51,814 nt of DNA from JANXXV01 sp038230275 (GTDB lineage Bacteria > Acidobacteriota > Terriglobia > Bryobacterales > Bryobacteraceae). The stretch lies in the NCBI GenBank assembly GCA_038230275.1, contig JBBRNO010000030.1, positions 1 through 51,814 of the forward strand, read 5' to 3'. This document shows positions 42,301 through 50,638 of this stretch, one piece after another; the first letter of the stretch is position 1, and each line of letters starts with the position of its first letter. The notes below the pieces were generated by a model that saw nothing but the letters and a program-made list of their open reading frames with translations, did no database searches and had not been told where the DNA came from. Position numbers and translations under genes: made by a program.

Positions 42301-43052
42301 TCTTCGATCGCTCCCAGTAAGAGCCGCATTTCCTGCCCCAGCTGGGGATCGCCACGCAGCTCGTTGTTGCGAACCGCGGGCAATTCCAATCTACGATCCA
42401 GCTTGATGGCACCGCCGTTTCTGGCCAGCACCACGGCGCGGTTGGCTAAGAAGGCGGCCTCAGACACGGAGTGCGTTACGAAGATTACCGTCATGCCGCG
42501 GCGGTGCCATAGTTCCCGAAGCTGCACGTCCAGATGGAAGCGCGTGATTTCATCCAGCGCCGCGAAGGGCTCGTCCAGAAGTAGCAGCCGTGGCTCCGTC
42601 ACCAGCGCCCGCGCCAGCGATACACGCATTCGCATTCCGCCCGATAACTCAGCGGGGTAGCGATCCAAAGCTTCCAGCAAGCCCACTTGCTCAAGAACGG
42701 CGCGAGCTCTGTCTTCCCGCTTTGTTTTCGCCTCACCCATCAATTCGAGCGGCAAAGCGGCGTTCGCCAGCACGGTGCGCCACGGCAACAAGTGGGCGTC
42801 CTGGAATACGAATGCGGTTTGGAAACGTTCGGCGTTGGGCTCTATGCGGATTTGGCCGGAGTCTGGTTCGGCAAGACGCGCGATCATGCGCAACATTGTC
42901 GATTTGCCGCAACCCGAAGGTCCCAGCACGGCGAGGAATTCACCTGTATCGATGTTGAGGTCCATACCGGCGATTACGACGTGGCCTTTACCAAATACTC
43001 GGCGCACACCTGTCAGTTGGACAGCCACGCCTCTGCTGATTGTGCTTGTCAC
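42297..43052 (-). CDS. ABC transporter ATPase, SsuB/TauB-like
   Basis: 251 residues. Walker A is LGPSGCGKSTMLRM, the signature is LSGGMRMRVSLARAL, Walker B is LLLLDEPFAALD, and the switch His is in VTHSVSEAAFLANRAVVL. The N-terminus has GVRRVFGKGHVVIAGMDLNI as usual in this subfamily. No TPP riboswitch pattern was found just upstream, so thiamine control is not supported. It is the first gene of the importer set. Confidence 0.93.
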   Translation of the reverse strand: MTSTISRGVAVQLTGVRRVFGKGHVVIAGMDLNIDTGEFLAVLGPSGCGKSTMLRMIARLAEPDSGQIRIEPNAERFQTAFVFQDAHLLPWRTVLANAALPLELMGEAKTKREDRARAVLEQVGLLEALDRYPAELSGGMRMRVSLARALVTEPRLLLLDEPFAALDEITRFHLDVQLRELWHRRGMTVIFVTHSVSEAAFLANRAVVLARNGGAIKLDRRLELPAVRNNELRGDPQLGQEMRLLLGAIEE

Positions 43053-43097
43053 GATACTAGAATGCCCGACTTTTGCAACGCTTGAGTATTTCCTTGA

Positions 43098-43385
43098 TCA
43101 CGGCGCGTCTGGAAAGCGTCGCAGCGGGTTGGCCGGGTGCCAGTTTAAAACGATTTTGAGTACTTCTTTGTATCGTGCCTGCTGCACGTTTTTTACCAGC
43201 CGTTCCCAATGATCCCGGTCATAGAGGATCTTCCGGTCATTGTCTACCAAGTCGACTACACCCGCCCACATGCGCTGTTGATAGTCCCTGAATTCAGGAA
43301 CGGGTTCACTCCAATCGATCTGCCTCCCCGGAGAAACTTGGAAGAGGAAAGCCGTAGTATAGAACAAGTGGGTGATTTGCCGCAT
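43098..43385 (-). CDS. Hypothetical 95-residue protein
   Basis: Composition and codon use are those of a real gene: DYQQRMWAGVVDLVDNDRKI, LYDRDHWERLVKNVQQARYK and EVLKIVLNWHPANPLRRF. The open frame reaches 43631, but the upstream part is antisense to the Lhr remnant, so ATG 43385 was taken. There is no clear ribosome-binding site. It lies 45 bases before the ABC ATPase on the same strand. The first residues may be a remnant of a longer protein. No family is recognised. Confidence 0.45.
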   Translation of the reverse strand: MRQITHLFYTTAFLFQVSPGRQIDWSEPVPEFRDYQQRMWAGVVDLVDNDRKILYDRDHWERLVKNVQQARYKEVLKIVLNWHPANPLRRFPDAP

Positions 43386-43392
43386 GAGATGA

Positions 43393-43671
43393 AATCGGGC
43401 TAGCTGGCAGGCCGGTGAGATTCGCGGCGGGCGGTTTATCTCCAGATTCACCGGCGAGCAGTTTGCGCGGCCGGAAGCGCTGGAATTGTTGCAGGCGATG
43501 CGGCGGGATGCGGAGCAACCAGCGCCGGTTGCGATTGCGAATGCCGATCCGTTGAGCCTGGCGGGGATTATCATGCCGGGTCCGCGGGTGAGCCGGATCG
43601 CGGTAGCCGGTGGACTTGTTGGAGCGAACATGCGGCCAAGCTCCGGCGGACGGCAGGCGCCGAACTGTTAG
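43393..43671 (+). pseudogene. C-terminal remnant of an Lhr-type helicase
   Basis: The frame between a TGA at 43390-43392 and a TAG at 43669-43671 reads GEIRGGRFISRFTGEQFARP, then EALELLQAMRRDAEQ and IANADPLSLAGIIMPGPRVS. This matches the extreme C-terminus of large Lhr-like DEAD-box helicases. The other ~1300 residues are absent, so only the tail remains. Confidence 0.7.
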
Positions 43672-43731
43672 ACTAGATAACCGTGACGGCGTGCACGGCT
43701 GACGAACTATACCTTGTTTACTTAGGAATTA

Positions 43732-44601
43732 ATGGAAGAAACCCCAACTAGTCCGCGTGTGACGGCGCTGATTGTATCGCGCAACTCGGCCGATGCGCTG
43801 CGCCGCTGCCTGGCCGCGCTGCAGACGGTGACGGCGCGGGAGACGCTGGAGATCGTCGTGGTGGATAACGGCTCGCAGGACGGGAGCCAGGCGATGGATT
43901 CCGAGTTCCCCGACATCCACATGATGCGGCTGCCGAAGAATTTTGGAACCACGAAAGCGTTGAATGCCGGAATCCGTACGGCGCGCGGCGAATACGTGCT
44001 GCTGCTGCCTGCCGACGCCGAGGTGAAGCCGGATACCATCGAAATTCTAGCTTCGAGGCTGGAATCGCACGAAGATGTGGGGGCTGTTTGCGCCTACGTG
44101 GCCCATTCGTATCCGGTACCATCGAAGGAGACGCTGGCGGAATTCTGGAAGGCGGGCGAATTCCCGGGGGCCAAGCCGGTGGACGCATCGGCCGATGCGG
44201 TTGCGGTGGATTACGTGATCGGCGCACCGATGCTGGTGCGGCGTTCACTGCTGATTGGGATGAATTATTTCGACGCGCAGTTTGGCGAGTTTGGTCCCGA
44301 TGCGGAACTTTGCTTTCGGATTCGGAGCGGCGGCAAGAAGATTCTGGTAATCCCCGCGGCTCAGGTAGTCCGCACGGCCCACGTGGAACCAGAGGATGGT
44401 CCACTGTATTCGGCGGACCGGGCTCTGGGCGGTGCCGTTTACCTGGGAAAGCGGTCTGGTTTCGGTGCGGCCCTGGGATTCCGGCTGGGGGCAATTTTTC
44501 ATGTTCTGGGCCGGATCCTGACATTTCAAAGCGTGGGATACGATTTTCAGCGTTTGATGGCGCTGGTGAACGGGCAAAAGATAGACGGAACGCACGTATA
44601 A
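43732..44601 (+). CDS. Family 2 glycosyltransferase, rhamnosyltransferase-like
   Basis: 289 residues. The N-terminal nucleotide-binding half reads VTALIVSRNSADALRRCLAA, EIVVVDNGSQDGSQ and NFGTTKALNAGIRTARGEYV. LLLPADAEVKPD holds the metal-binding acidic site in modified form. DYVIGAPMLVRRSLLIGMNY and FGEFGPDAELCFRIRSGGKK are the acceptor-side family blocks, the last with the EFGPDAEL general-base region. It likely adds a sugar to a cell-surface polymer. It ends in a C-terminal helix that may touch the membrane. It stands alone, with no other glycan genes beside it. Confidence 0.88.
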   Translation: MEETPTSPRVTALIVSRNSADALRRCLAALQTVTARETLEIVVVDNGSQDGSQAMDSEFPDIHMMRLPKNFGTTKALNAGIRTARGEYVLLLPADAEVKPDTIEILASRLESHEDVGAVCAYVAHSYPVPSKETLAEFWKAGEFPGAKPVDASADAVAVDYVIGAPMLVRRSLLIGMNYFDAQFGEFGPDAELCFRIRSGGKKILVIPAAQVVRTAHVEPEDGPLYSADRALGGAVYLGKRSGFGAALGFRLGAIFHVLGRILTFQSVGYDFQRLMALVNGQKIDGTHV

Positions 44602-44691
44602 GGTTTAACCCTGAGAGAATTTGTAACTTTTTTGTATCTGACCCTATATAGATCTATGATTCAAGACGATATAGCCTTAGGATAGAACCCT

Positions 44692-45159
44692 ATGGACCAG
44701 TTTCTGTGGATTTTGCTACCTGTGCTGGTTGCGGCCGGCACAGCCATCTTAGTCTACTTCTTGATGGAAGCCCGCGCGGAAGTCTCCATTGCCAGGGAGC
44801 GCGAGAACCTGGCGGCGGCGAAGGCGTTATTAGCCGCGCATGAGACCGGACTTGAGGACAAGATCAAGGCTGCCGAAGAGACCGCCCACCGCAAGGCGTT
44901 CGACCAGTTTCTGATGGATTTTCGGGTGGAAGAGCGGCACTACATGCGCGAGAGCAAGTCGCATTTCCTGAACCGTAAGTCTATGGTAATGCAGGAACGG
45001 CTATACTTTCGCAACATCCCTCTTTCCAACTGGGTAGAGCATGAAATGGCGCTTGAGGAAGGCAGCGAGATGAAGCTGAACTCGGCTGAGGCCTCGGTGT
45101 TCAGTGCGCGGGCGCTTTCCGATCAAAGCAAACACGCTCCGAAATTTCTGCCGCAATAG
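44692..45159 (+). CDS. Membrane-anchored coiled-coil protein
   Basis: 155 residues. One membrane helix (4-24, FLWILLPVLVAAGTAILVYF) is followed by a charged coiled coil (~28-75) rich in Ala, Glu and Lys. The conserved-looking HRKAFDQFLMDFRVEERHYM and RLYFRNIPLSNWVEHEMALE come next. Function is unknown. Its position before the sigma factor suggests envelope location. The upstream 90 bases have AT-rich TATATAG sequence that may be its promoter. Confidence 0.75.
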   Translation: MDQFLWILLPVLVAAGTAILVYFLMEARAEVSIARERENLAAAKALLAAHETGLEDKIKAAEETAHRKAFDQFLMDFRVEERHYMRESKSHFLNRKSMVMQERLYFRNIPLSNWVEHEMALEEGSEMKLNSAEASVFSARALSDQSKHAPKFLPQ

Positions 45160-45205
45160 ATCTGCCAGCTTGTAAACCAAGGCGGCGAATCCTCGTCTTG
45201 GTTTA

Positions 45206-45793
45206 GTGATGGGAGTAATGGTAGACCCGATAGCCGGCGAACATGCACGGGTAGCAGCCCAGCATGAATTCGGACCTTGGATGCAATCCGAGCAGCGCCG
45301 GGTCTATCTGCTGTGCCTGCGGCTGTTGCGGGACGAAGACGAAGCCAATTCCGCCACCCAAGACGCGTTTTTCAAAGCATACCGTGCCATCGGCAAAACC
45401 GAATTCGCGGCAGTGGACGACGCCACGCGCTGGATTACGCGCATCGCGGTGAATACGTGCCTGGACCGGCTGCGCTCGAAACGCTGGCAGTTCTGGCGAA
45501 AACGGCCCGCCAAAGACACCGAAGAGACCATTTTGAAGCTTGCGCCGTCGACGGACCCAGGTGCGCTGGACCGGGTATGTGGACGCGAGATTGAACTGAG
45601 GCTGGCGAAGGCAGTGGAAAAGCTGTCATTGCGGCAGCGGGCGGTTTTTACTTTGCGCCACTACGAGGACAAGAGCCTGGAGGAGATTGCCAGGACGCTG
45701 GATTTGGATGTGGGGAGTGTGAAATCGCACCTGTCCAGGGCACTGGTGAAAATGCGGTGTGAGTTGAAGGATTTGTACGGGAATCGCATATGA
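45206..45793 (+). CDS. ECF-type RNA polymerase sigma factor
   Basis: 195 residues. Region 2 is YLLCLRLLRDEDEANSATQD with AFFKAYRAI, and region 4 is LSLRQRAVFTLRHYEDKSLE with SVKSHLSRALVKMRCEL. There is no region 3. It directs RNA polymerase to envelope- or stress-response promoters. Three start codons are close together (GTG 45206, ATG 45209, ATG 45218); none has a clear ribosome-binding site. Its stop overlaps the next ATG by ATGA, linking it to its likely anti-sigma factor. Confidence 0.93.
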   Translation: MMGVMVDPIAGEHARVAAQHEFGPWMQSEQRRVYLLCLRLLRDEDEANSATQDAFFKAYRAIGKTEFAAVDDATRWITRIAVNTCLDRLRSKRWQFWRKRPAKDTEETILKLAPSTDPGALDRVCGREIELRLAKAVEKLSLRQRAVFTLRHYEDKSLEEIARTLDLDVGSVKSHLSRALVKMRCELKDLYGNRI

Positions 45794-46236
45794 ACGGCAA
45801 ACATTGGAGTGACGACGAACTGCTGGACCGGTTATACGGAGTGGGTCCGGATGACGATCACCTGAGCGGCTGCGCCGAATGCGAAGGGCGATTGCAGGAA
45901 CTGGTGACGCGACGGCGCGGCGTGGTCTTGAGTCAGGAACTGGCGGTAGATCCGACACTTTTACTGCGGCAAAGGGCAGCCGTGATGGATCGAATTGAGA
46001 AGTCCAGCGGTTCGTTCGTTTCCTGGCGGGCCGTCACCGCCTTCGCCGGAGCGGCGGCAATGATTCTGGGGTTCGTGGTTTATCAGCCGCAGCGGACGAA
46101 ACCGGTGGTTATGCAGACGGTTTCACAGACGGCGAGCTCAGACACGCAGTTTTTTTCTGAGATCTATTCTGAAGTAGAACAGACCGAACCGCGCGCGGTA
46201 AAGCCCATGCGGCATCTTTTTGAGGAGCATCCATGA
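45790..46236 (+). CDS. Membrane-bound anti-sigma factor with zinc-finger-like motif
   Basis: 148 residues. The short N-terminal cytoplasmic part has HLSGCAECEGRL, the H-x3-C-x2-C core of ZAS-type anti-sigma domains. One membrane helix follows (about 76-95, AVTAFAGAAAMILGFVVY), and then a periplasmic tail rich in Gln, Thr and Glu. It would hold the sigma factor inactive until an envelope signal arrives. Overlaps on both sides (ATGA) show it is in one operon with the sigma and CpxP-like genes. Confidence 0.82.
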   Translation: MNGKHWSDDELLDRLYGVGPDDDHLSGCAECEGRLQELVTRRRGVVLSQELAVDPTLLLRQRAAVMDRIEKSSGSFVSWRAVTAFAGAAAMILGFVVYQPQRTKPVVMQTVSQTASSDTQFFSEIYSEVEQTEPRAVKPMRHLFEEHP

Positions 46237-46775
46237 AGCATTTAGCGAAGACGCGATTAGCGAAGAAATTTGCGGCACTCCTGAGTTTGACCGCGGCGCT
46301 GGCCTTCGCTCAGCCGCCAGCCCCGCGCGGCTTCTTCGCCTGGTGGGATTCGCCGATCGCCCGCGATCTGAATCTGAAAGAGGAGCAAAATCAGCAGATT
46401 CGGGAAGTGGTGCGGAGCTACCGCAACAAGTTGATCGATCAGCGGTCCGCCATGGATAAGGCGGAGGGTGATTTCGAGGATATCTTCAACGACGAAAAGT
46501 TAGACCAACGGAAGGCGAACGATGCGGTGGAGCGTCTGGCGGTGGCGCGAGCGGATATGAGCCGGACCATGTCGCAGATGACCTTAAAATTGCGGACGAT
46601 CTTAACCGCCGAGCAGTGGCACGAGTTGCAAAAGCGCATGCCGAAAGGACCGGCGCCGGCGATGAACGGACGGCCTGGGCCGGGAGGCCAAGGGCGAGGC
46701 CGCGGTGACGGTCGCGGAGAGGGCCGGGGACACGGTCCAGGTCAGCCGCCACCGCCTCCGGCCGCCGAACAGTAG
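46233..46775 (+). CDS. CpxP/Spy-like periplasmic stress protein
   Basis: 180 residues. The signal peptide is at 1-26 (ALLSLTAALAFAQ). Paired LTxxQ-like helices follow: DLNLKEEQNQQIREVVRSYR, and LTAEQWHELQKRMP near residue 125. The C-terminal tail is Gly/Arg/Pro-rich and low in complexity. Spy and CpxP relatives sense misfolded protein or metals in the periplasm and act as chaperones. The placement after the anti-sigma factor suggests it signals to that regulator. Convergent with the broken epimerase, with which its last 34 bases overlap. Confidence 0.85.
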   Translation: MKHLAKTRLAKKFAALLSLTAALAFAQPPAPRGFFAWWDSPIARDLNLKEEQNQQIREVVRSYRNKLIDQRSAMDKAEGDFEDIFNDEKLDQRKANDAVERLAVARADMSRTMSQMTLKLRTILTAEQWHELQKRMPKGPAPAMNGRPGPGGQGRGRGDGRGEGRGHGPGQPPPPPAAEQ

Positions 46776-47421
46776 TTCCGGGCCAGGCGGATTTCCGGCA
46801 CATCCAGAATCCGGGTGGATGGAGGCGGGTTTTCCACGGCCCAGAGTAGCGTGTCAGTGATCTGATGCAACGTGACCAAGCCTAATCGCAGCGCGCTGGC
46901 CCGGGATGACGGAATGGCTTCCGCCAAGGCGTAGAACGGCGTCAGCGCGAGCGGCCACCAATGCCCTGGGCCCAAGACATACCAGGGCGCACGATGGTCG
47001 CAAGCAAACCCGCGCGGGCGATCTCCTCTTCACATTTCATGCGAACGGCGATGTAGGATTTCATCAGCGGCGCGGGATGGGCCGCGCTGACGTAGACAAA
47101 ATGCTGGACGCCAGCGGTGCACGCGGCTGCCACGGGAGCCTGCAACGCCACCAGATCCACGGCGCGAAACTGTGCGCCTTTCCAGGGAGCCGGGTGCGGG
47201 GTGCCCACCATATGGACGAACGTGGAGCTTGGCGCGATCGTTGCGGAAAACGTCCCGGCGGACAGCGCGTCCGCCGTCACAATTTCGCACCCTGCAGGCA
47301 GTTTGCGCTCCGAACCAGGCCGCGCCAAAGCCCTTACCTTGTGCGCGCGCGCCAACAGTTTAGAAAGCAGAGAGGCACCAACGTAGCCGGTGCCTCCTGA
47401 AATGTAGACCGCGCGTGTCAC
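46742..47421 (-). pseudogene. Frameshifted NAD(P)-dependent epimerase/reductase
   Basis: The first part (ATG 47421) reads AVYISGGTGYVGASLLSKLL, a Rossmann GGTGYVG start, and continues in frame to TIVRPGMSWAQG before a stop at 46942. If one base is added in the GGG run at 46985-46987 (plus strand), the frame continues as RPWYVLGPGHWWPLALTPFY and ALAEAIPSSRASALR, the normal continuation of the family, to about residue 226. A single-base deletion, real or a sequencing slip, is the likely cause. Without it the protein would be an intact short-chain-like epimerase. Confidence 0.8.
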
Positions 47422-47464
47422 AAGGAATTACCTGTGATACGTACGCCGCCGCCTAATCGGATTG

Positions 47465-49591
47465 TTACTGCCGCAGCGTGATGGCTGCCGGAGGACTGCA
47501 GACCCGGGTGCCGGCACTTGTGCCACAAACCACAACCTCGGTGGTAATACTGGGTAGACCTGCCGGCACGCGTGCGTTTATCTGTTGTAGTCCTGGAACG
47601 CCCGGAGCCGTTGCCGCGTAGAGCGGGACCAGGTTCGCCTGGTCGTGGATCTTGACATCTACCGTTCCGCCTTCCGGCGGCAGCACTCCGGTAGCGAATA
47701 TCTGGATTACGGAGCCTACCAGTGCCGGATTGGCCGGGCTATTTATAGTGTTGTCCTGATTCAGAATGCCGGGGTTGAAAATGCCGGGCGCCACGTCGGC
47801 AAGAGCCACCGTTCGCGCCGCGCCGGCAACTCCGTCCACCGTGACGACGAGTTGCGTGGAAGTGCGCGAACTGAGTCCGGAAGGCACCAGGAAATTCAGT
47901 TGATTTGCGCTGGTGTAGACCAGATTCGCCGGGACGTTATCGAATGTCACCGTCGTCGCTTTTCCGGCCAGGTTCGCACCCTTGATGGTGCCGAACGAAC
48001 CGCGAACCAGCGGTCCGGAGACAAACGTGGCGGCGTTCACCACGCTGGTAATCACCGGCGGCGGCGTGACCGGAGGCGGCGCGGCGTTTACCAGGACATG
48101 AATCGGCAAGGCTACCGTGCCCGATTGTGGACCAGCATCAATTGTCAACGTGGCATCGTAGGAGCCGGGAGCAAGGTTATTGGGGATGACATCGATTCGG
48201 ATTCGCGCGTCGTTGATACCGGAGGCGGGAGAGACACGCAGCCAGTCGGCGCCATTCTTATAAGCTACCGTCGCATTCCAAACCAACAGATTGCCACCGC
48301 TATTGAAGATGCGAACATAGCGGATCTGGAACCCGCCGCCGGCGGTCACGCTGAATGTGAGCGGGTCCGGATCGACGCCCAGACGGGGCAGAAACGACCC
48401 ATTGCAATCGCCCTGTAAGGTGCAGTCGGATGCCGGCGTGGTGAGGGCGAAGCGCGGTACCGGGGCAGATGCGGACGCAACGGCAACCGAAGATACGGGT
48501 CCGAGGAAAATTTGCTGACCGATTGCCGTGGTGCGCGCGTCGCTCACCGGGGCCACGCCGAGGAACGTGGGAAATTGCGCACTTTCCCGCAGGTTGGGAT
48601 TCGCGTCCACCACTTCATAGACGGCTTGGGCAGCGCCATTGGCAACATCCAGCTCTCCTACGGTGTCGAAACTATTGGTGCTGGGGGCAAGGTTGATGGC
48701 GAGATTTCCGCCTGCGCCATTCGCGTCAGAGCCGCGCACGCGTAGGAGCAGAAGCGAGCCATTCCCGCCGGCCGCGTACTGGCCTCCGGACGCGGCAACA
48801 CCGAAGTCACCGCCAGCGGTTGGTTTGATGGCATCCGAACCGGCGATGGCGTCGGGCACGAATACCCGGGCCCCAGCCGGTAGATTTGCGTAGCGCGAAA
48901 TAATGCGCATCCCATTGTCGGCAAGCGGTCCCCGTGGCTGCAAAGCGTCGGGCGCGTCCTCAGTGATGCGAGCCGAGGCGAACCGGGTTCCGGCGGCAAG
49001 CAGGCTGGAAAAAGTGAGTGTGTCCGGCACCGGCGAACCCTGCTGCGATGGGATCACGCTGGTTAAAATACTGGCCAGGATGGAGCGTTGGGGAAAGCCG
49101 ACGATCAGATCGTTCGAGGTGAGGCCAAGTCCAGCGCCATTAAAGGAGATGTTGGCATGAATGGCCTGGCCGAATGACGAAGACGGCAACTGATTCACCG
49201 CGCCTCGCAAGTTGGTGATTCGCAAGTCGACTTTTCCTGACGCCGGAATGGTGAAATTTAGCCCGTTAAAGGCGATCTGGTTGGCGGAGAGCAGTGCAGG
49301 CGGAACACCTGCCGAGACCGGTCCGGTGCCGGTATCCACTGTGAGCACGGCGTCCGCGTTGCCTTGCGGCGTCAGCTTGTTGGTGACATTCACGTTCAGG
49401 AAAACGTTCAAATTGCCGCTGAGGGGGCCCGGCTGCCCGTCCACACACGTGAGCACAATATCACCGAGGCGCTCAGCCAAGCCTTCCGCATGCAGCGAAG
49501 GCGTAACCGCTGAGGGCGTGCATGTTAGCACATTCGCGTTGGCGAAAGAGGATGTAACCAGGATAGAAACAAGAAGACGCAGTTTTGCCAT
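47465..49591 (-). CDS. Secreted protein with TIGR03437-type C-terminal domain
   Basis: 708 residues. The signal peptide is at 1-19 (LRLLVSILVTSSFANA). The N-terminal ~350 residues form a repeated beta domain of unknown role. A BACON-like Ig domain is near 420-500 (PLTFSVTAGGGFQIRYVRIF and NLAPGSYDATLTIDAGPQSG). The C-terminal block (500-708) has PVITSVVNAATFVSGPLVRG, LNFLVPSGLSSRTSTQLVVT and IQIFATGVLPPEGG, the pattern of the TIGR03437 domain known as abundant in Solibacter. It is probably cell-surface or extracellular, with a binding or adhesion role. Confidence 0.88.
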   Translation of the reverse strand: MAKLRLLVSILVTSSFANANVLTCTPSAVTPSLHAEGLAERLGDIVLTCVDGQPGPLSGNLNVFLNVNVTNKLTPQGNADAVLTVDTGTGPVSAGVPPALLSANQIAFNGLNFTIPASGKVDLRITNLRGAVNQLPSSSFGQAIHANISFNGAGLGLTSNDLIVGFPQRSILASILTSVIPSQQGSPVPDTLTFSSLLAAGTRFASARITEDAPDALQPRGPLADNGMRIISRYANLPAGARVFVPDAIAGSDAIKPTAGGDFGVAASGGQYAAGGNGSLLLLRVRGSDANGAGGNLAINLAPSTNSFDTVGELDVANGAAQAVYEVVDANPNLRESAQFPTFLGVAPVSDARTTAIGQQIFLGPVSSVAVASASAPVPRFALTTPASDCTLQGDCNGSFLPRLGVDPDPLTFSVTAGGGFQIRYVRIFNSGGNLLVWNATVAYKNGADWLRVSPASGINDARIRIDVIPNNLAPGSYDATLTIDAGPQSGTVALPIHVLVNAAPPPVTPPPVITSVVNAATFVSGPLVRGSFGTIKGANLAGKATTVTFDNVPANLVYTSANQLNFLVPSGLSSRTSTQLVVTVDGVAGAARTVALADVAPGIFNPGILNQDNTINSPANPALVGSVIQIFATGVLPPEGGTVDVKIHDQANLVPLYAATAPGVPGLQQINARVPAGLPSITTEVVVCGTSAGTRVCSPPAAITLRQ

Positions 49592-49682
49592 GTTTTCGAG
49601 ACTCCTCTACATGGACGCGCAAATCAAAGCGTTTGGTACATCACACATTGCGGGCGATGGAAGATCAGAATCCAAAGGCCGC

Positions 49683-49695
49683 TTGATACAATCAA
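49683..49695. promoter_or_regulatory. Dyad and -10-like site upstream of nadA
   Basis: TTGAT and ATCAA are perfect 5-base arms around ACA. The same stretch contains TACAAT (49687-49692), twelve bases before the GTG start. A repressor binding here would cover the promoter. The arms are short, so the dyad could be chance. Confidence 0.35.
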
Positions 49696-49704
49696 AGTAC
49701 CATC

Positions 49705-50634
49705 GTGCTAGCCACATCCACTATTGTCGAAGAGATTTTAGACCTGAAGCGAGACCGGCGCGCCGTGCTATTGGCCCATCACTATCAGGATACGGAGATT
49801 CAAGAGATCGCGGATGTGATCGGCGATAGTCTGGAGCTCTCGCGAAAGGCGCGCGATTTCGATGGCGATGTGATCGCTTTCTGTGGTGTGTGGTTCATGG
49901 CGGAAACGGCGAAAGTGTTGAATCCGAATCGCATCGTGGTGGTTCCGGACAAGAATGCCAGCTGCAGCCTGGTGGAAGGGTGCCCGGTAGAGCAAGTGCG
50001 TGCCTATAAAAAACTGCATCCGGATCACGTGGTTGTCAGCTACATCAACACGTCGGTGGATGTAAAGGCCGAAAGCGATATTCTGTGTACGTCCAGCAAT
50101 GCCGTGGCGATTGTGAATTCGATTCCGGCCGATCAACCGGTGCTGTTCCTGCCGGACATCAATCTGGGCAATTATGTAAAGAAACAGACCGGCCGCGCGA
50201 ACATGAAGATCTGGCAGGGAGCGTGTATTGTGCACGCCACCTTCCCTGCGCGGCGATTAGTGAAGGCTCGGTCGGAACATCCGGAAGCGCTGGTGGTGGC
50301 GCATCCCGAATGCCCTCCGGACGTACTGGCGATGGCGGACTACATTGGCTCGACGTCGGCACTGATCAAATATTGCATCAACTCCGACGCACAGGAATTC
50401 ATTGTGATGACCGAGAGCGGCGTTTCCCATTCGCTGCTGAAGTTCGCCCCGCAAAAGAAGTATTACTTTGTGGCGAATGAGAACTGCAATTGCAGCGAGT
50501 GCCCGTATATGCGGTTGAACACGCTGGAGAAGCTGCGGGATTGCCTGCGGGACTTGCAGCCGCGGGTGGAGATCGCGCCCGAAGTTCTGGAACGCGCGCT
50601 GGTGCCAATTGAGCGAATGCTGGCGGTAAAGTAG
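49705..50634 (+). CDS. nadA: Quinolinate synthase
   Basis: 309 residues. It condenses iminoaspartate with dihydroxyacetone phosphate to quinolinate in NAD synthesis. The three iron-sulfur ligands are C87 (KNASCSLVEGCP), C203 (AHPECPPDVLAMADYIGST) and C266 (NCNCSECPYMRLNT). Other family marks are AHHYQDTEIQEIADVIGDSL and FLPDINLGNYV. The start is GTG at 49705 with no in-frame ATG nearby. nadB and nadC are not in the window. It is followed after four bases by moaA, whose product is also an iron-sulfur enzyme, so they may share a message. Confidence 0.95.
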   Translation: MLATSTIVEEILDLKRDRRAVLLAHHYQDTEIQEIADVIGDSLELSRKARDFDGDVIAFCGVWFMAETAKVLNPNRIVVVPDKNASCSLVEGCPVEQVRAYKKLHPDHVVVSYINTSVDVKAESDILCTSSNAVAIVNSIPADQPVLFLPDINLGNYVKKQTGRANMKIWQGACIVHATFPARRLVKARSEHPEALVVAHPECPPDVLAMADYIGSTSALIKYCINSDAQEFIVMTESGVSHSLLKFAPQKKYYFVANENCNCSECPYMRLNTLEKLRDCLRDLQPRVEIAPEVLERALVPIERMLAVK

Positions 50635-50638
50635 TCCC

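Noticed and set aside
43053..43200. TPP riboswitch upstream of the NMT1-like importer
   Set aside because: The conserved CUGAGA and related THI-box blocks were not found, so thiamine control is unsupported.
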